Source of the DNA: Bos javanicus
Lineage: Eukaryota; Chordata; Mammalia; Artiodactyla; Bovidae
Reading direction: 5' to 3'
Assembly (NCBI RefSeq): GCF_032452875.1
Contig: NC_083884.1
Coordinates: 19,795,501-19,859,500 of the forward strand
DNA: 64,000 nt
Position 1 is the first letter of the stretch. Each line of letters begins with the position of its first letter. The notes under the pieces were generated by a model, which was given only the letters and a program-made list of their open reading frames with translations, did not search any database and had not been told where the DNA came from. This document shows, piece by piece, positions 1 through 10,505 of the stretch. The position numbers and the translations under genes were made by a program.

Positions 1-472
1 GGGGACCACTTCCAGGGCCCGAAACTGGGCTCTTGTCTAACACTTGGAAATGAATTGTCCAAGGAGACACATTTGCTGACAAAGCAAAAGATTTTATTGG
101 GAAAGGGCACCCGGATGGAGAACAGTAGGGTAAGAGAACCCAGGAGAACAGCTCTGCCGTGTGGTTTGCAGTCTCGGGTTTTATGGTGATGGGATTAGTT
201 TCCAGGTGGTCTATGGCCAATCATTCTAATTCAGAGTCTTTCCTGGTGGTTCACGCATCGCTCAGCCAAGATGGATGCTAGTGAGAGGGATTCTGGGAAG
301 TGGACGGACACGTGGTGTCTCCTTTTGACCTTTCCCGAACTCTTCCGGTTGGTGGTGGCTTATTAGTTCTGTGTTCTTTATCAGGATCTCCTGTCATAAA
401 ACAACTCATGCAAATGGTTACTATGGTGCCTGGCCAGGGTGGGCGGCTTCCATCAGTGTGCTTCCCCTAACA
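1..472 (-). mobile_element. ERV-type LTR (solo or end of a provirus)
   Basis: This reads as a long terminal repeat on the minus strand. The 5' terminus is the TG at 472. A TATA-like CCATAAAACC lies at about 187-177, and an AATAAA polyadenylation signal at 98-93, so the U3-R-U5 order is as expected. The 3' end runs into the left window edge, so neither a partner LTR nor a target-site duplication can be seen. I believe it is a ruminant BTLTR-like family, but the name is from memory and not checked. No viral coding sequence is present in the window. Confidence 0.72.
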
Positions 473-689
473 CTTTGCCTCTCTTGTTTTCATCATACAC
501 TTTTGGGTTTCTCACTTACCGACTTAGGAAACCCTGTGCTGTCACCACTGCCTCAATTCATTAGAAGTTCATGTTCTGACACCGATTTCAGAGTTTGGAA
601 ACAAGTTTATGGTTGTATAGTAACTATGGAGAGAGCAAGAATGAGGAGGGAAGAGTTAAAAGTAGCTCTGTGCCAAAAATGTGTAATGA
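473..689. other. Unassigned sequence
   Basis: No repeat, exon or RNA gene is recognised between the LTR and the MIR. A 108-codon open frame runs across the LTR boundary here, which argues against it being a gene. Confidence 0.5.
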
Positions 690-915
690 TAATATGAGCT
701 AACACTTTAGCTGGTAGCCCTTGCTTTGTGGGGCAGGTGCTGTTACAAGGCTTTTATGTACATTAAGTTTTTAAATTCTTACAAAAACTTTATGAGGCAG
801 AGACCTTTGTTGTCCTCACTTTGTAGATAAGGAAACTGAGGTAAGACTGAGGCGTGTTGGCACTGGACCCAGGATTTCTGTTCTTTGGTGATACCCCGTG
901 TTATGCTCCTTCTAT
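690..915 (+). repeat. MIR SINE
   Basis: The core follows the MIR order: a 'TTCTTACAAAAACTTTATGAGG' type segment, then 'TTTGTAGATAAGGAAACTGAGG', then a 'GGACCCAGGATT' type end. It is old and diverged, as expected for this pan-mammalian tRNA-derived SINE. The open frame on the opposite strand (779-1021) is incidental. Confidence 0.8.
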
Positions 916-1099
916 GTAGTGGTTGCAGGGAAATTCTTGCCTCTTCTCTGTTTGTTTGGACTGGCCAGGGATGTCCGTCTTTCAGCTTATCACAGACTGA
1001 TAAATAGGAATCAATCTGCAAGACTTCTTTAATTACTATGTATATTTTAAAATTAAAAATATAATTTATTTTCCCATTCCTACAGATCTCTTTTCATCA

Positions 1100-1445
1100 G
1101 CTATATTCTTATTTTTATTTTATATTGGAGTATAGTTAATTTACAATATTGTATTTCAGGTGTACAGCAAAGTGATTCAGTTGCACATATACACATATCT
1201 ATTTTTCAAATTTTTTCCCCATTTAGATTATTACAGAATATTGAGTAGACCTCCCTGTGCTATACAGTAGGCTCTTGATGGTTGTCTGTCTTGTATATCA
1301 TAGTGTGTGTATATTAATCCCAATTTATCCCTCTCCTACCACCTTTCTCCTTTGGTAACTGTAAGTTTGTTTTCTAAATCTGTGAGTCTGTATAGCTATA
1401 TTTCATATATATTACTACGGTCTGCTTTATACAGAAATAGAATTG
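1100..1445 (-). mobile_element. L1 3' end (5'-truncated)
   Basis: This is the reverse complement of the artiodactyl L1 3' UTR. It shows the '...GGAGTATAGTTAATTTACAAT...' terminal block, then 'CAGGTGTACAGCAAAGTGATTCAG', 'CCTGTGCTATACAGTAGG' and the T-rich 'TAAGTTTGTTTTCTA' segment. It contains no open reading frame of L1. Confidence 0.85.
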
Positions 1446-2119
1446 GACAGTTGAACCAATCATTTGGGTTATTAAAGCAAAATAATAGATTTATTGTTGA
1501 GAAAAAAGTTGAGATTTTAGATTGAGTTACCAAAAGCACTGATAGCACGCACATGATGCTGGGTTAGCAGATCTTGGAATCAAGATACCTTGTGCTCTGA
1601 AAATACTTGGTATGTGATATTTTTCTTTAATTTTAACATTTTAATCATATGCATTTAAAATATGTTACCAGAATCGAAAGGTTCTCGTTTTTCTTTCCAG
1701 ATCTGGAAGCCAGAGAGAAGAAAGTGTTAAACAGTTGAGAATTTTTTAATTAGGGAAGAGGAGCTGGAGGATGAATAGTAAAGTCACAGAGAAAAACAGG
1801 CTAGAGCACAGTTCTCACTAATAATTTTCAACTAATTGATAGTTGGCTAAAAACTGGTTAGTTAATTAATTATTCAAAAGACTGGTCTTTAGTAAGAAAA
1901 ATTACAAAAACAAAGCATTGAAAGCCTTGCCAGAACTCTGAAAGGAATTTTCATGGGCTGAATAAAGGCAGGCAGTGGGCAACCAATATGCAGAATATGA
2001 ATCCCCTCTACTTTTTTTGCAATTTTCTTTGGATAGTCTCAAGATTCAGTTTTGTATGCAGACCAGGAGTGATTAAAGGCAGACATTGGGATTCCAGGGA
2101 TGGGAAATGCACTAAATCT
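1446..2119. other. Unassigned AT-rich sequence
   Basis: No recognisable repeat or gene is seen. The only open frame (1307-1525) starts inside the L1 UTR. Confidence 0.5.
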
Positions 2120-2225
2120 GACATAGGAACATCTGAGTCATAATTTTGTGTTTCTTCGGGCTTCTGATCTGTAAAATGGGTAATATGTGTGCTGCCAGCT
2201 ATATAAAATTGTTAAAAAGAAAGAC
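2120..2225 (-). repeat. MIR fragment
   Basis: The motif 'CTTCTGATCTGTAAAATGGG' at about 2161-2180 is the antisense MIR core, followed by a diverged remainder. The extent is uncertain. Confidence 0.55.
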
Positions 2226-2379
2226 AAAATGAACTACTATTTCAAGAGCATGCTGAAAATCTGTTAGAGACAGAAAAACTAGAGTGCATTGTGGTAGAGT
2301 AGGTACAGGCAGGGGAATGCCGAGAGTAAAATGCAATAGAAATAGATCCAAGTTCCTTGAGGTAAGTGGTTACTCTAGG

Positions 2380-2570
2380 CCAGCAGTTCAGTCCTGACCA
2401 CACATCCCCAGTGAATGCTTTAAAATATACAGATACCTGCTGCTCACCTCCAGGGTTTCTGCTTTAAATGTTCTGAAACTAGGCCCAGTTACAGATTTTT
2501 TTTTTTTTTTTTTTGCCCAAATTCCCAAGGTAATTCTAAAGAGCAATTGAGGTTAAAAACCCCTGCTGTA
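2380..2570. mobile_element. hAT-Charlie MITE (MER5/MER20-like)
   Basis: A roughly 190-bp non-autonomous DNA transposon. One end reads 'CAGCAGTTCAGTCCTGACCA' and the other 'GGTTAAAAACCCCTGCTG', degenerate inverted termini of the CAGTGGTTCTCAA class. The interior has 'GTGAATGCTTTAAAATA' and its counterpart 'AAGGTAATTCTAA'. A T18 run (2497-2514) has grown inside it. Confidence 0.7.
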
Positions 2571-3706
2571 GGGTTTCTCAAACAAAATGTGCAATTGGGG
2601 CAAAATGGACACATTGACATTTTTACTTTGAAAAATTAAAACTCTCTTCTTACAAATGGGTCTAATGTAAATGCAATTCATGAAGACAGTGTTGACAAAA
2701 AGAGATGACCGCTAATCAGAAATACCGTCATACGTACAGAAAATGTCTTTCATAGTTGGAAGGTCCAAACTAAAATGAAACAAATGTACTTATTCAACTT
2801 TTACGATAATTTTTCACATTAACGAGCCTTAAAAGTCAGGTTCTTGGAGTTCCAATTACTGAAAGGGCTTCAAAAGTGTGATATCATACATCATGAGAAA
2901 ATATAATAACTCTGTTAAAAAGAGGACCAAGGTAATAAAATTATCATAAACAACTTGATTCAGTTATGCTACAGAACATCTAGTGATTAAAAACTTCTTT
3001 CCCTGTAGCCTCACAGGTTAAATTCAATTCACTTATATTTCTGCCCTGTTGCTAATTGTACTATTTGAAAATTCAATGATATGTAAAATATAAAGGTGGC
3101 AATTTAAAACTAAACGTATAGCTGCTCTAGGATGTCTCAACTTGATGCTTAATTTGAATAATTTAGGGACTGTTAGGAAGTTGCTAAGAAGAATTAGTAT
3201 AAAAACATTTGGGGCTATTTTCCCTCAAATATAATGATGCTTAAAATAGAAAAGTGCTCGAAGTTGGAAAGTTTTATGTTCTGGCCTCCCATGGACTTTA
3301 CTTGAGAATAAAACTTTCCAGTAAATGACCATGATTCCATTATGTGAGCAGAGGAATTCTCTGGATGGAACCGCACATGATCTTGTCCAGTTTGTAGCAG
3401 AAGAAACCAAGGCCAGGAAGCACTAAGTGGTAGTCCCAGCACCGCCGAGTTCACTGATGGCAGACAGACCTCTTAGCCCTCCCTGACTCATTCTGGAGAA
3501 ACTCGATAAATGTTGATTAGAAATTATCTGGGATGGACCTTGGACTTGGCAATGTGTGGCTAGTTTCCATCTTAACAATGTGCCTCAGATCCTTGGGGGA
3601 ATCCCTGGCTGATGTATCTCAGCTTTGGCAGCTGATTTGTAGGACTTCTCTTAGATTTTTACTTGAGGTCTTCTGGTTAATCTTAAAGCATCCTTGTGCT
3701 TTTGTT
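2571..3706. other. Unassigned sequence
   Basis: About 1.1 kb of AT-rich single-copy-looking DNA. No exon or known repeat is recognised. The minus-strand open frames at 3215-3454 and 3225-3410 overlap in different frames and show no family features. Confidence 0.5.
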
Positions 3707-4069
3707 CTTTAGTCATGAAGTTGTGCCCCACTCTTTGTGACCCTGTGGATTGCAGCATGTCAGGCTTCCCTGTCCTTCACCATCTCTCCCAGAGTTTGCT
3801 CAAACTCATGTCCGTTGAGTCAGCAATGCCATTCAACCATCTTATCCTTTGTTGCCCCCTTCTCTTGCCCTCAGTCTTTCCCAAAATCAGGGTCTTGTCC
3901 AATGAGTCAGCTCTTCATATCAGGTGGCCAAAGTACTGGAGTTTCAGCATCAGTCTTTGCAATGAATATTCAGGGTTGATTTCCTTTAGGATTGACTGTT
4001 TGGACTTCCTTGAAGTCCAAAGGACTCTCGAGAGTCTTCTCCAGCACCACAGTTCAAAAGCATCAATTC
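3707..4069 (-). mobile_element. BovB LINE 3' fragment
   Basis: This is the reverse complement of the last ~360 bp of BovB. It runs from the 'AGTCATGAAGTTGTGCCCC' equivalent of the terminal block through 'AAAATCAGGGTCTTGTCC' and 'GGTGGCCAAAGTACTGGAGT' to 'AAAAGCATCAATTC', where it stops. It is diverged from consensus and carries no intact frame. Confidence 0.88.
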
Positions 4070-4133
4070 ACATAGAATTTGACTCACTGTACATTTTATA
4101 TCTCCAATGGTCTGATAATATTAATACCCATAT

Positions 4134-4145
4134 AAGCCAGAATCA
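4134..4145. repeat. Target-site duplication, left copy
   Basis: AAGCCAGAATCA is repeated exactly at 4976-4987. The pair brackets the composite BovB insertion. Confidence 0.8.
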
Positions 4146-4975
4146 TTGAGTTAGACAAGGCTGTGGTCCTAGTGTGATTAGATTGGCTAGTTTTCTGTGA
4201 GTATGGTTTCAGTGTGTCTGACCTCTGATGCCCTCTTGCAACACCTACCATCTTACTTAGGTTTCTCTTACCCTGGATGTGGGATATCTCTTCACGGCTG
4301 CTCCAGCAAAGTGCAGCTGCTGCTCCTTACCTTGGATGAGGGTTATCTCCTCACCGCCACCCCTTCTGACCTTGAACGTGGAAAAGCTCCTCTAAGGCCC
4401 TCCTGCGACCATGACAACACAGCCACCGCTCCTTGGAGGTGGGGTTGGTCCTCCCGGCCGCAGCCCCTGGCCTCGGGCGTGGGGTGGCTCCTCCCCACTG
4501 CCGCCCCTAACCTCGTTGGTGGGGTAGGCTATGGTTTTTCCAGTGGTCATGTATGGATGTGAGAGTTGGACTATGAAGAAAGCTGAGTGCCGAAGAATTG
4601 ATGCTTTTGAACTATGGTGCTGGAGAAGACTCTTGAGAGTCCCTTGGACTGCAAGGAGATCCAACCAGTCCATTCTGAAGGAGATCAGCCCTGGGATTTC
4701 TTTGGAAGGAATGATGCTAAAGCTGAAACTCCAGTACTTTGGCCACCTCATGCGAAGAGTTGACTCATTGGAAAAGACTCTAATGCTGGGAGGGATTGGG
4801 GGCAGGAGGAGAAGGGGACGACAGAGGATGAGATGGCTGGATGGCATCACTGACTCGATGGATGTGAGTCTGAGTAACTCCGGGAGTTGGTGATGGACAG
4901 GGAGGCCTGGCGTCCTGCAATTCATGGGGTCACAAAGAGTTGGACACAATTGAGTGACTGAACTGAACTGAACTG
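4146..4975 (+). mobile_element. Composite BovB: inverted 5' UTR joined to 3' end
   Basis: An 830-bp insertion flanked by a perfect 12-bp target-site duplication. From 4146 to about 4522 it is the antisense of the BovB 5' UTR ('GAGTTAGACAAGGCTGTGG' and a GC-rich region of 'CCTTGG-CGTGGGGT-GCTCCTC' modules). From about 4523 to 4975 it is sense BovB 3' sequence, ending in ACTGAACTGAACTGAACTG. The sense part still reads as the carboxy end of the polyprotein (frame 4531-4893, with YGCESW and YFGHLMRRVDSLEKTLMLGG). About 2.5 kb of coding sequence between the two parts is missing. This could be one twin-primed insertion or a member of a non-autonomous composite family. Confidence 0.82.
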
Positions 4976-4987
4976 AAGCCAGAATCA
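4976..4987. repeat. Target-site duplication, right copy
   Basis: The second copy of AAGCCAGAATCA. It fixes the end of the insertion at 4975. Confidence 0.8.
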
Positions 4988-5699
4988 GTCATCATGTTAC
5001 TAGCTACACACTTGAAGATATATTATCTTGTTATTTCACCTCCTGCTCCTACTCAGCCTTCCAAACTCCCTACTCCCAAAGGAGGCTTCATGCTAGCCCT
5101 GCCATAACTGATAAGATACCCAAGTTGTTAAGCCAAATAGAATGTATTACAATCAAATAAAATGCAATACAAATAGAATGTATTACACTAGTGCACAAAG
5201 ATAGAAAAACAGTAATCGGGCATGAAATGTGTTTTACAGTTCTGTATGTATTTGTTACAGAACTAGTAGTAAAGGCATTGTGGAGTATTTTATATTTCAT
5301 AAATTTGTGACATGAGAAATAAAAGCAAAAAGTTGCAGGGACAGTGTTTTAAACCTAACTATTTAAAGACATGATGTTGTTATTTTAAAAATTAAACAAA
5401 TATTACCTGTAAGTAATAAATTTGTAAGTGCTTTGATTCACAGATATCTATTATTAGCCATTGAGTATATCATGAAGTTATGTGATATCCCAGGTTTATG
5501 CCAAATTATACTTTAATCATTTTAGGCTTCAAGAGTCATTCCTTCTTTTGTCTGCAAGCTTGCTTTGTATAATTATTTCTATTCTTTTAAAGTCACTATT
5601 TTTAAAGATGTTCTGAGAGGAACACTCGCTCGTCTTTTAGGCACTTATTCCAGCCAAAATAGGTTAAAAACATGTTCAAAGAAGAAGGGAGTTGGGATT
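4988..5699. other. Unassigned AT-rich sequence
   Basis: No recognised repeat or gene. The local repeat 'AATAGAATGTATTACA' occurs near 5135 and again near 5175. Confidence 0.5.
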
Positions 5700-6300
5700 C
5701 AAACTCAGGTCTTGTTGTGGGATTCAAACCCAGCTCTTGTGACCTTTTAACCACCCCAGGCTACAGCACAAAGAGCATAAACCAGCTCTTCTGGAGCTTT
5801 GGGTAGAGGAGGACTGAACAATGAGCTCTTTTAGGCTCTGCCTGAGGCCAGTCTCTTGACAAAAGAACCAGCTAATCGAGGTTTTAATCTCACTGGTCCG
5901 TGACAGAATGGAGCTAGATTTGAGTAAGTTCTTTTGGTTTAGGGTTTCCCTCTGACAGACACCGAAATGTGGGACGGGGGCATAGCCCTGGGGGATTATG
6001 AATAGGTTTATATAAGCTTTATCTAATGCTCTAATTATCTTCTGGAACACTCTCCAAAGGCCTGTCTCAGATGCTAGGGAGAGGAGACTGTTACAGAAGG
6101 TTAGTTGAAGAGACGAGACGTATCCATATGAACGCAGCACCCGTGCTCATGTGGCGTTGTTGCCTAGTAACAGAGTTGAACCACAAAATTCAGGCTGAGT
6201 TGGAGAGCAGCTGTGTCCTCAGGACAGGATATATCACTGCAGGCCAGAGATCCTGGGTTCAGCTGAGCTGACGGGGCCACAAAGAGAAGCAACAGCTTTC
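5700..6300. promoter_or_regulatory. Unique CpG-richer block with an RFX X-box-like site
   Basis: This block has no recognised repeat and has visibly more CpG than its AT-rich surroundings. It contains GTTGCCTAGTAAC at 6159-6171, which fits the RFX X-box consensus GTNRCC(N0-3)RGYAAC at every constrained position. Ciliary promoters often carry such sites. There is no transcript start, exon or CpG island here that I can prove. The open frames (5724-6140 minus, 6071-6271 plus) show no family features. It may be a decayed exon, an enhancer, or chance. Confidence 0.3.
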
Positions 6301-7457
6301 CCCAGAATCCAGTAAATAATACACAAACAGAGCTACTTGGCGGAAAAATAGAGGAAATGGAGGATACACATCGCAAAAGATGATGGTCATAATCATGTGG
6401 TAAAATCAAGGGAAGGAGTTTGGCAACCTTCTTGAACTAGTGAATAAAGGATTTACAACTGGAATTTCCAGCTACTGTTTTTTGTCTAAGACAAGTTTTT
6501 CATTGTTATTAGTTGTGCTATCCTGTTTGATGTGACCTGGGGGAATACAGTTTATGTGTTTGTTTATACTCTGAGGATAATTCATTACAGTTATTTGCAG
6601 AGTTCTTCAGTTTTAGAAAATCTCGAATTCTATTATTTAATATATTATCATCGATCATTTAACTTAAAGCAAGAATTTGATATCTTTGAAAATAAAGTTA
6701 AATGGTAGAAATCAATGAAATAAAGCTAGACAATGGAAATTAATGAAAATCCCTTTTCAAGTAATCTAGGTAAATATTTGCCTGTAGGTTCCACCTTGAA
6801 GTTTGACCAGAATGTCTTTAAATAAACAGTTTGGGGACACTTTTCAGAATTTGCTTTTAGATACTATTTGATTCCAAAGTATATTCTTATTATTTGCATT
6901 TCAAGAGCATTTTATTTTATTCTTGAATAGGAAAGCAGCTTCCATAATCAGAAGAACTTCATAGCACACATTTAGTTCAAAACAGCCCTACCAAGAATTT
7001 CCTTAATTTTTTTGCTTCCTTGAACAAAGATTGTGACTCCTTTATAGATCTTCAAACAGTACTGTGACCTCTTTTTGATATGTGTTACTAGTTTCTCTTC
7101 CAGATGACATTTTGAAGTTTGTTAACTTTGAGTACAAGGTCCATTTGAATGTCATAGCCCCTTCCTCCCTGTGGGCCACGGAGCAGTTCACAGTAGGGAG
7201 GGGCTACGATTTGCCCTCATATCAAAGACAGCCACACAATTGATGTGCGGAGCACTGAGGTGTAGTTGTTGCCCAGCTTCAGCCTGCTGGTCTTGACCCT
7301 TATTTTTTCCTTCAGTGAGTGACGCAAGCCATATTTTAAACTTAAACTCTGCTTCCTTCTTTCTCCAAACATCCTGAACCCAATAGATTGGAAGATTATG
7401 AACAAGAACCTCTCTCGGTTGACCACTTACAGGCACATGCATGTATGTGTTTGTGTT
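6301..7457. other. Unassigned sequence
   Basis: No repeat or exon is recognised in about 1.15 kb. Two overlapping minus-strand frames (7188-7442 and 7217-7426) have no family signature. Confidence 0.5.
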
Positions 7458-7660
7458 TTAGTTGCTCAGTCGTGTCCAAATCTTTGTGACCCTCATGAAC
7501 TGTAGCCCTCCAGGCTGCTCTGTGCATGGAATTCTCCAGGTAAGAATACTGGAGTGGGTTGCTATTCCCTTCTCCAGGGGATCTTCCCGACCCAGGGAAT
7601 GTACCCGGGTCTCCTGCATGGCAGGCGGATTCTTTACCATCTGAGCCACCAGGAGAGCCC
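7458..7660 (-). mobile_element. Bov-tA SINE
   Basis: A full ruminant tRNA-Glu-headed SINE on the minus strand. The BovB-derived tail (GTTGCTCAGTCGTGTCC) comes first, then GGAGTGGGTTGC, GGGGATCTTCCCGACCC and the tRNA-like head ending CTGAGCCACCAGGAGAGCCC. The antisense open frames in this stretch come from the SINE. Confidence 0.93.
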
Positions 7661-8350
7661 TACACACAGGATGATAATACTGAATCATTTAAAAAAGTGT
7701 TTCCCCGTGACCTCCCCATCCCACCTTTGTGATCATCGTTTAAAGATTCAAATTTTACAAATGAAATCAAAAGATTTGTGAGGCCATTATGGCCAATATC
7801 AGGGAGCTAAACCATCTGCTCAATTATGTAAAATTTCAGAAAACTTTATATGACATGTTGTAAGAAGGCCCTGCTGGTGGAATCCATGACAAAACCTTCC
7901 ACTGATGCGCCCAACTAAACCAAATTTTGTGTGTTTTATGACCCAGAAAATGATCCTATTCAGGGAAACTGGTTTTGTAAATGCTTTAGAAATTAAAGCA
8001 ACAATTCCCAATACAACTGTTGTTCACAATGCAAATGACCAGCCCATTGCTGAAAAAATCCACAGGACATGCTTAGACAGTCACTTATTACTCAGTTCAG
8101 AAGTGTTGGATTAGCAGTCGGCCTGAAACCAGAGTCTAGATTGTGAAATGGAAACCTCTGCAAAAAAGGAATGGCCCCTTGAGAGAGTACGGCATTAAGA
8201 AAACTCTAGAATAAAGTCTGAAAAATTGAACAGTGATATATAGTTGCCATTTGATTTTGATTATTCATATAATCATATTCAGAGGGTACCAGCTTGATGC
8301 TCTATATATGTGAAATATTTGGAAACATATTCATTAAGTGGAATAATAGA
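7661..8350. other. Unassigned sequence with a short open frame
   Basis: A 69-codon plus-strand frame at 7905-8114 lies outside any repeat I recognise. It has no start context, homology or splice pattern that I can defend. I make no gene call. Confidence 0.4.
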
Positions 8351-8359
8351 AACACAATG

Positions 8360-8605
8360 ACATTCATTGATGACTTATCACATACCTGGCATTACTCTTC
8401 ATACATCAACTATATTATTTTATTTTCCCCTTACAACAGCCTTCTGAGGAGGGGGCTATTGTTAACCCCATTTTACCTATAGGGAAACTAAGGCCCAGAG
8501 AAGTTCATTTGTATTACCTGCTCAAGGTAATGTAATTGTTTGAAGTAGAGCTGAGTTTTTAATCTGGGCATTCTGACTCCAGAGTCTGTGGTTTACCATT
8601 ATCTC
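8360..8605 (+). repeat. MIR SINE
   Basis: The MIR core is clear: 'AACCCCATTTTACCTATAGG', 'GAAACTAAGGCCCAGAGAAG', then a 'GCATTCTGACTCCAGAGTCT' end. Confidence 0.88.
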
Positions 8606-8967
8606 ATATAATTCACCTATTCATTTCACAAATAGCTCTAAAGTGTCTGTCCTACCCTCTAGAATTTACCGTCTAGTGAAGGGGAAAATAATGTTAAACA
8701 AATACATGATCATGTGTTAGGTGATTACAACTATGATGAAGAGAAAATAAGGGATATAGAGTGAAGGAGAGAAGCCTATTTTATAAAGGGTTGTCAGAGA
8801 AGTTCTCTCTGAGGAGGTGAGATTTGTACCAAATTTGAATGAGGGAGCAAACCATTTGAGTATTTGGATAATTGGCAGAAGAGGACAGAGGCAGAGGAAA
8901 CTGCTGGTGAAAATATTTGAAGAAGAGCAAGAAGCCAGAGTGACTGGAATACAGTAAGCAAGAAGGG
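8606..8967 (-). mobile_element. L2 LINE 3' part
   Basis: This is the antisense of the L2 3' end. The order is a 'TAGAATTTACCGTCTAGTGA' segment (insert-length marker in L2), 'GAAGTTCTCTCTGAGGAGGT' with 'GAGATTTGTACCAAATTTGA', 'GAGGGAGCAAACCATTTGAG', and finally 'GAAGCCAGAGTGACTGGAAT'. It is old and has no intact frame. Confidence 0.78.
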
Positions 8968-9012
8968 ACAACACAATATTGTAAAGCAATTATCCTCCAA
9001 TTAAAAAGAAGG
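8968..9012 (+). mobile_element. L1 3' terminus (very short)
   Basis: Only the last ~45 bp of a ruminant L1 are present: 'CAATATTGTAAAGCAATTAT' then 'CCTCCAATTAAAAAG'. This is an extremely 5'-truncated insertion, placed against the end of the L2. Confidence 0.75.
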
Positions 9013-9159
9013 TATATCATGATCATTCAGTTGATGAGGCCAAAGACTTCCCATGTCAGAGTAGGAGGATTGCAAGTGTAAATGTCTGCATCAGGAACTG
9101 GTTTGCTAGTTGGGTTCAAGATTTGAGGCATCTGATATTTCCCTATGGGAAATTGTTTT

Positions 9160-9275
9160 GGGGTGACTAAAACATGCCCACTAGGTTGGGACTGTCCCAG
9201 TTTTAGCACTGGAAGTCTTTTATACTGGGAAACCTCTCAGACTAGGACAAATCAGGGTGGCTGGTCACATTCTAA
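9160..9275. mobile_element. Possible ancient DNA-transposon fragment
   Basis: 'GGGACTGTCCCAGTTTTAGC' followed by 'CTGGGAAACCTCTCAGACTA' and 'GGTGGCTGGTCAC' resembles a small mammalian MITE whose copies carry 'GGTTGGTCACCCT' ends. I cannot name the family. Confidence 0.4.
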
Positions 9276-9865
9276 CAAAGTTCTCAAAGGGTTTCTTAGG
9301 AAATGGTTGCTCGAGGGAGAAACAGTGACTTGCTATCCGGTGTTGTCCTAAATCACTTTTTGGGTGTGGTTATAGCTTTTATTCAGTAGATAAACTATAA
9401 AGTATAAATGAAATAGAGATTTGAAAATATCCTTCTACATTTATGTAAAATAATCCTTAAACTTCTTTCCCTATTGTCAAAGCTTGAAATACTTAATTTA
9501 AATATGTATATTATAAGCAATGGATTCAAGTATTTAGAATCACTTCCAAAGACATGCACTTCTCAGAGCATTCTAAAAAAGGAGAAATATTTTTGATCAC
9601 ATTTTCCTGCTGTAGTGCAGAAAAACTAGAAGAGAAGAAAAAATGAAGGTAACAGCTTACATTTCAACAGGTTAAAGAGAAAAATGGATGAATATCTCAA
9701 TTGGTGCTATAAAGGCATTTGCTCCAATTCAAAACTATTCCTGATATACAAGAAAACTATTCCTGAAAATTAAAAAAAAAATGAATTGATACAAACTTCT
9801 GTAGAAAACAAACTGGCATTTGATAGAAACCAATACAGAGCAACCTACATTTCATCATTATGCGT
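9276..9865. other. Unassigned AT-rich sequence
   Basis: Nothing is recognised apart from an A-rich run near 9771-9780. Confidence 0.5.
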
Positions 9866-10068
9866 TTGGGAAGATTTCAAGTGGTAAAGAATCTGCCTAT
9901 AATGTAGGAGATCCAGGAGGTGTGGGTTCCATCCCTGGGTCAAGAAGATCCCCTGGGGGAGGATATGTCAATACACTCCAGTATTTTTGCCTGAGAAATC
10001 CCATGGACAGAACAGTTTGGTGAGCTACAGTCCATAAGGTCTCAAAGAATATGACATAGCTGAGCACA
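9866..10068 (+). mobile_element. Bov-tA SINE, diverged
   Basis: A sense Bov-tA. The head is 'GTGGTAAAGAATCTGCCTAT', then 'GGTTCCATCCCTGGGTCAAG', 'CCATGGACAGAACAG' and the BovB-type tail 'CTCAAAGAATATGACATAG'. It carries many substitutions and small insertions. Confidence 0.85.
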
Positions 10069-10091
10069 TGATGGATGGATGGATGGATGAT
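10069..10091. repeat. (ATGG)n microsatellite
   Basis: About five GATG units follow the SINE tail directly, consistent with growth from the SINE's 3' end. Confidence 0.8.
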
Positions 10092-10108
10092 TCAAGTAGT
10101 AAACTCTT

Positions 10109-10322
10109 AACTTGCTGGTGGCTCAGATGGTAAAGAATTTGACTGCAATGCTGGAGTCCCAGGTTCAATCCCTGGGTCAAGAAGATCCCCTGGAGAAGAG
10201 AATGGCTACCCACTCCAGTATTATTTTCTGGAGAATTCCATGGACAGAGGAGTCTTGCAGGTTATAGTTCATGCGGTCACAAAGAGTTGGACCTGACTGA
10301 GTGATTAACACTTTCACTTTTA
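10109..10322 (+). mobile_element. Bov-tA SINE
   Basis: A second sense Bov-tA close behind the first. It shows 'GCTGGTGGCTCAGATGGTAA', 'CAGGTTCAATCCCTGGGTC', 'CCCACTCCAGTATT' and the tail 'GAGTGATTAACACTTTCACT'. It is less diverged than its neighbour. Confidence 0.92.
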
Positions 10323-10429
10323 TCACTTTTAGCTTGTATTAAACCTTATCACATACATAATTTTTGACATGAAAAATGCTTATGATATTAAGTGAAAGAA
10401 GACACCAAAAATGTATGCAATATGAAGTT

Positions 10430-10505
10430 TACTATACTTATTAAATAATTATTTATTATTAAATTATTATTAAAGTAATTGCTATTATTATATTAAAGAA
10501 TAGCA
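10430..10505. repeat. AT-rich low-complexity tract
   Basis: A TTATTA/TAAATA-rich stretch with no internal period long enough to define a unit. Confidence 0.75.

Noticed and set aside
3694..4149. 151-codon open frame
   Set aside because: It is the antisense BovB 3' end followed by unrelated flank.
4290..4520. GC-rich modules as a CpG island promoter of a host gene
   Set aside because: They are part of the BovB 5' UTR, inverted inside a retroposed element with a target duplication.
4392..4949. 185-codon minus-strand open frame
   Set aside because: It is the antisense of the BovB 3' end plus GC-rich 5' UTR. The same antisense frame appears in the BovB copies at 32.3 and 53.4 kb.
7905..8114. 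69-codon frame in non-repeat DNA as an exon
   Set aside because: No convincing splice sites on both sides and no recognised family. It cannot be excluded, but it is not supported.
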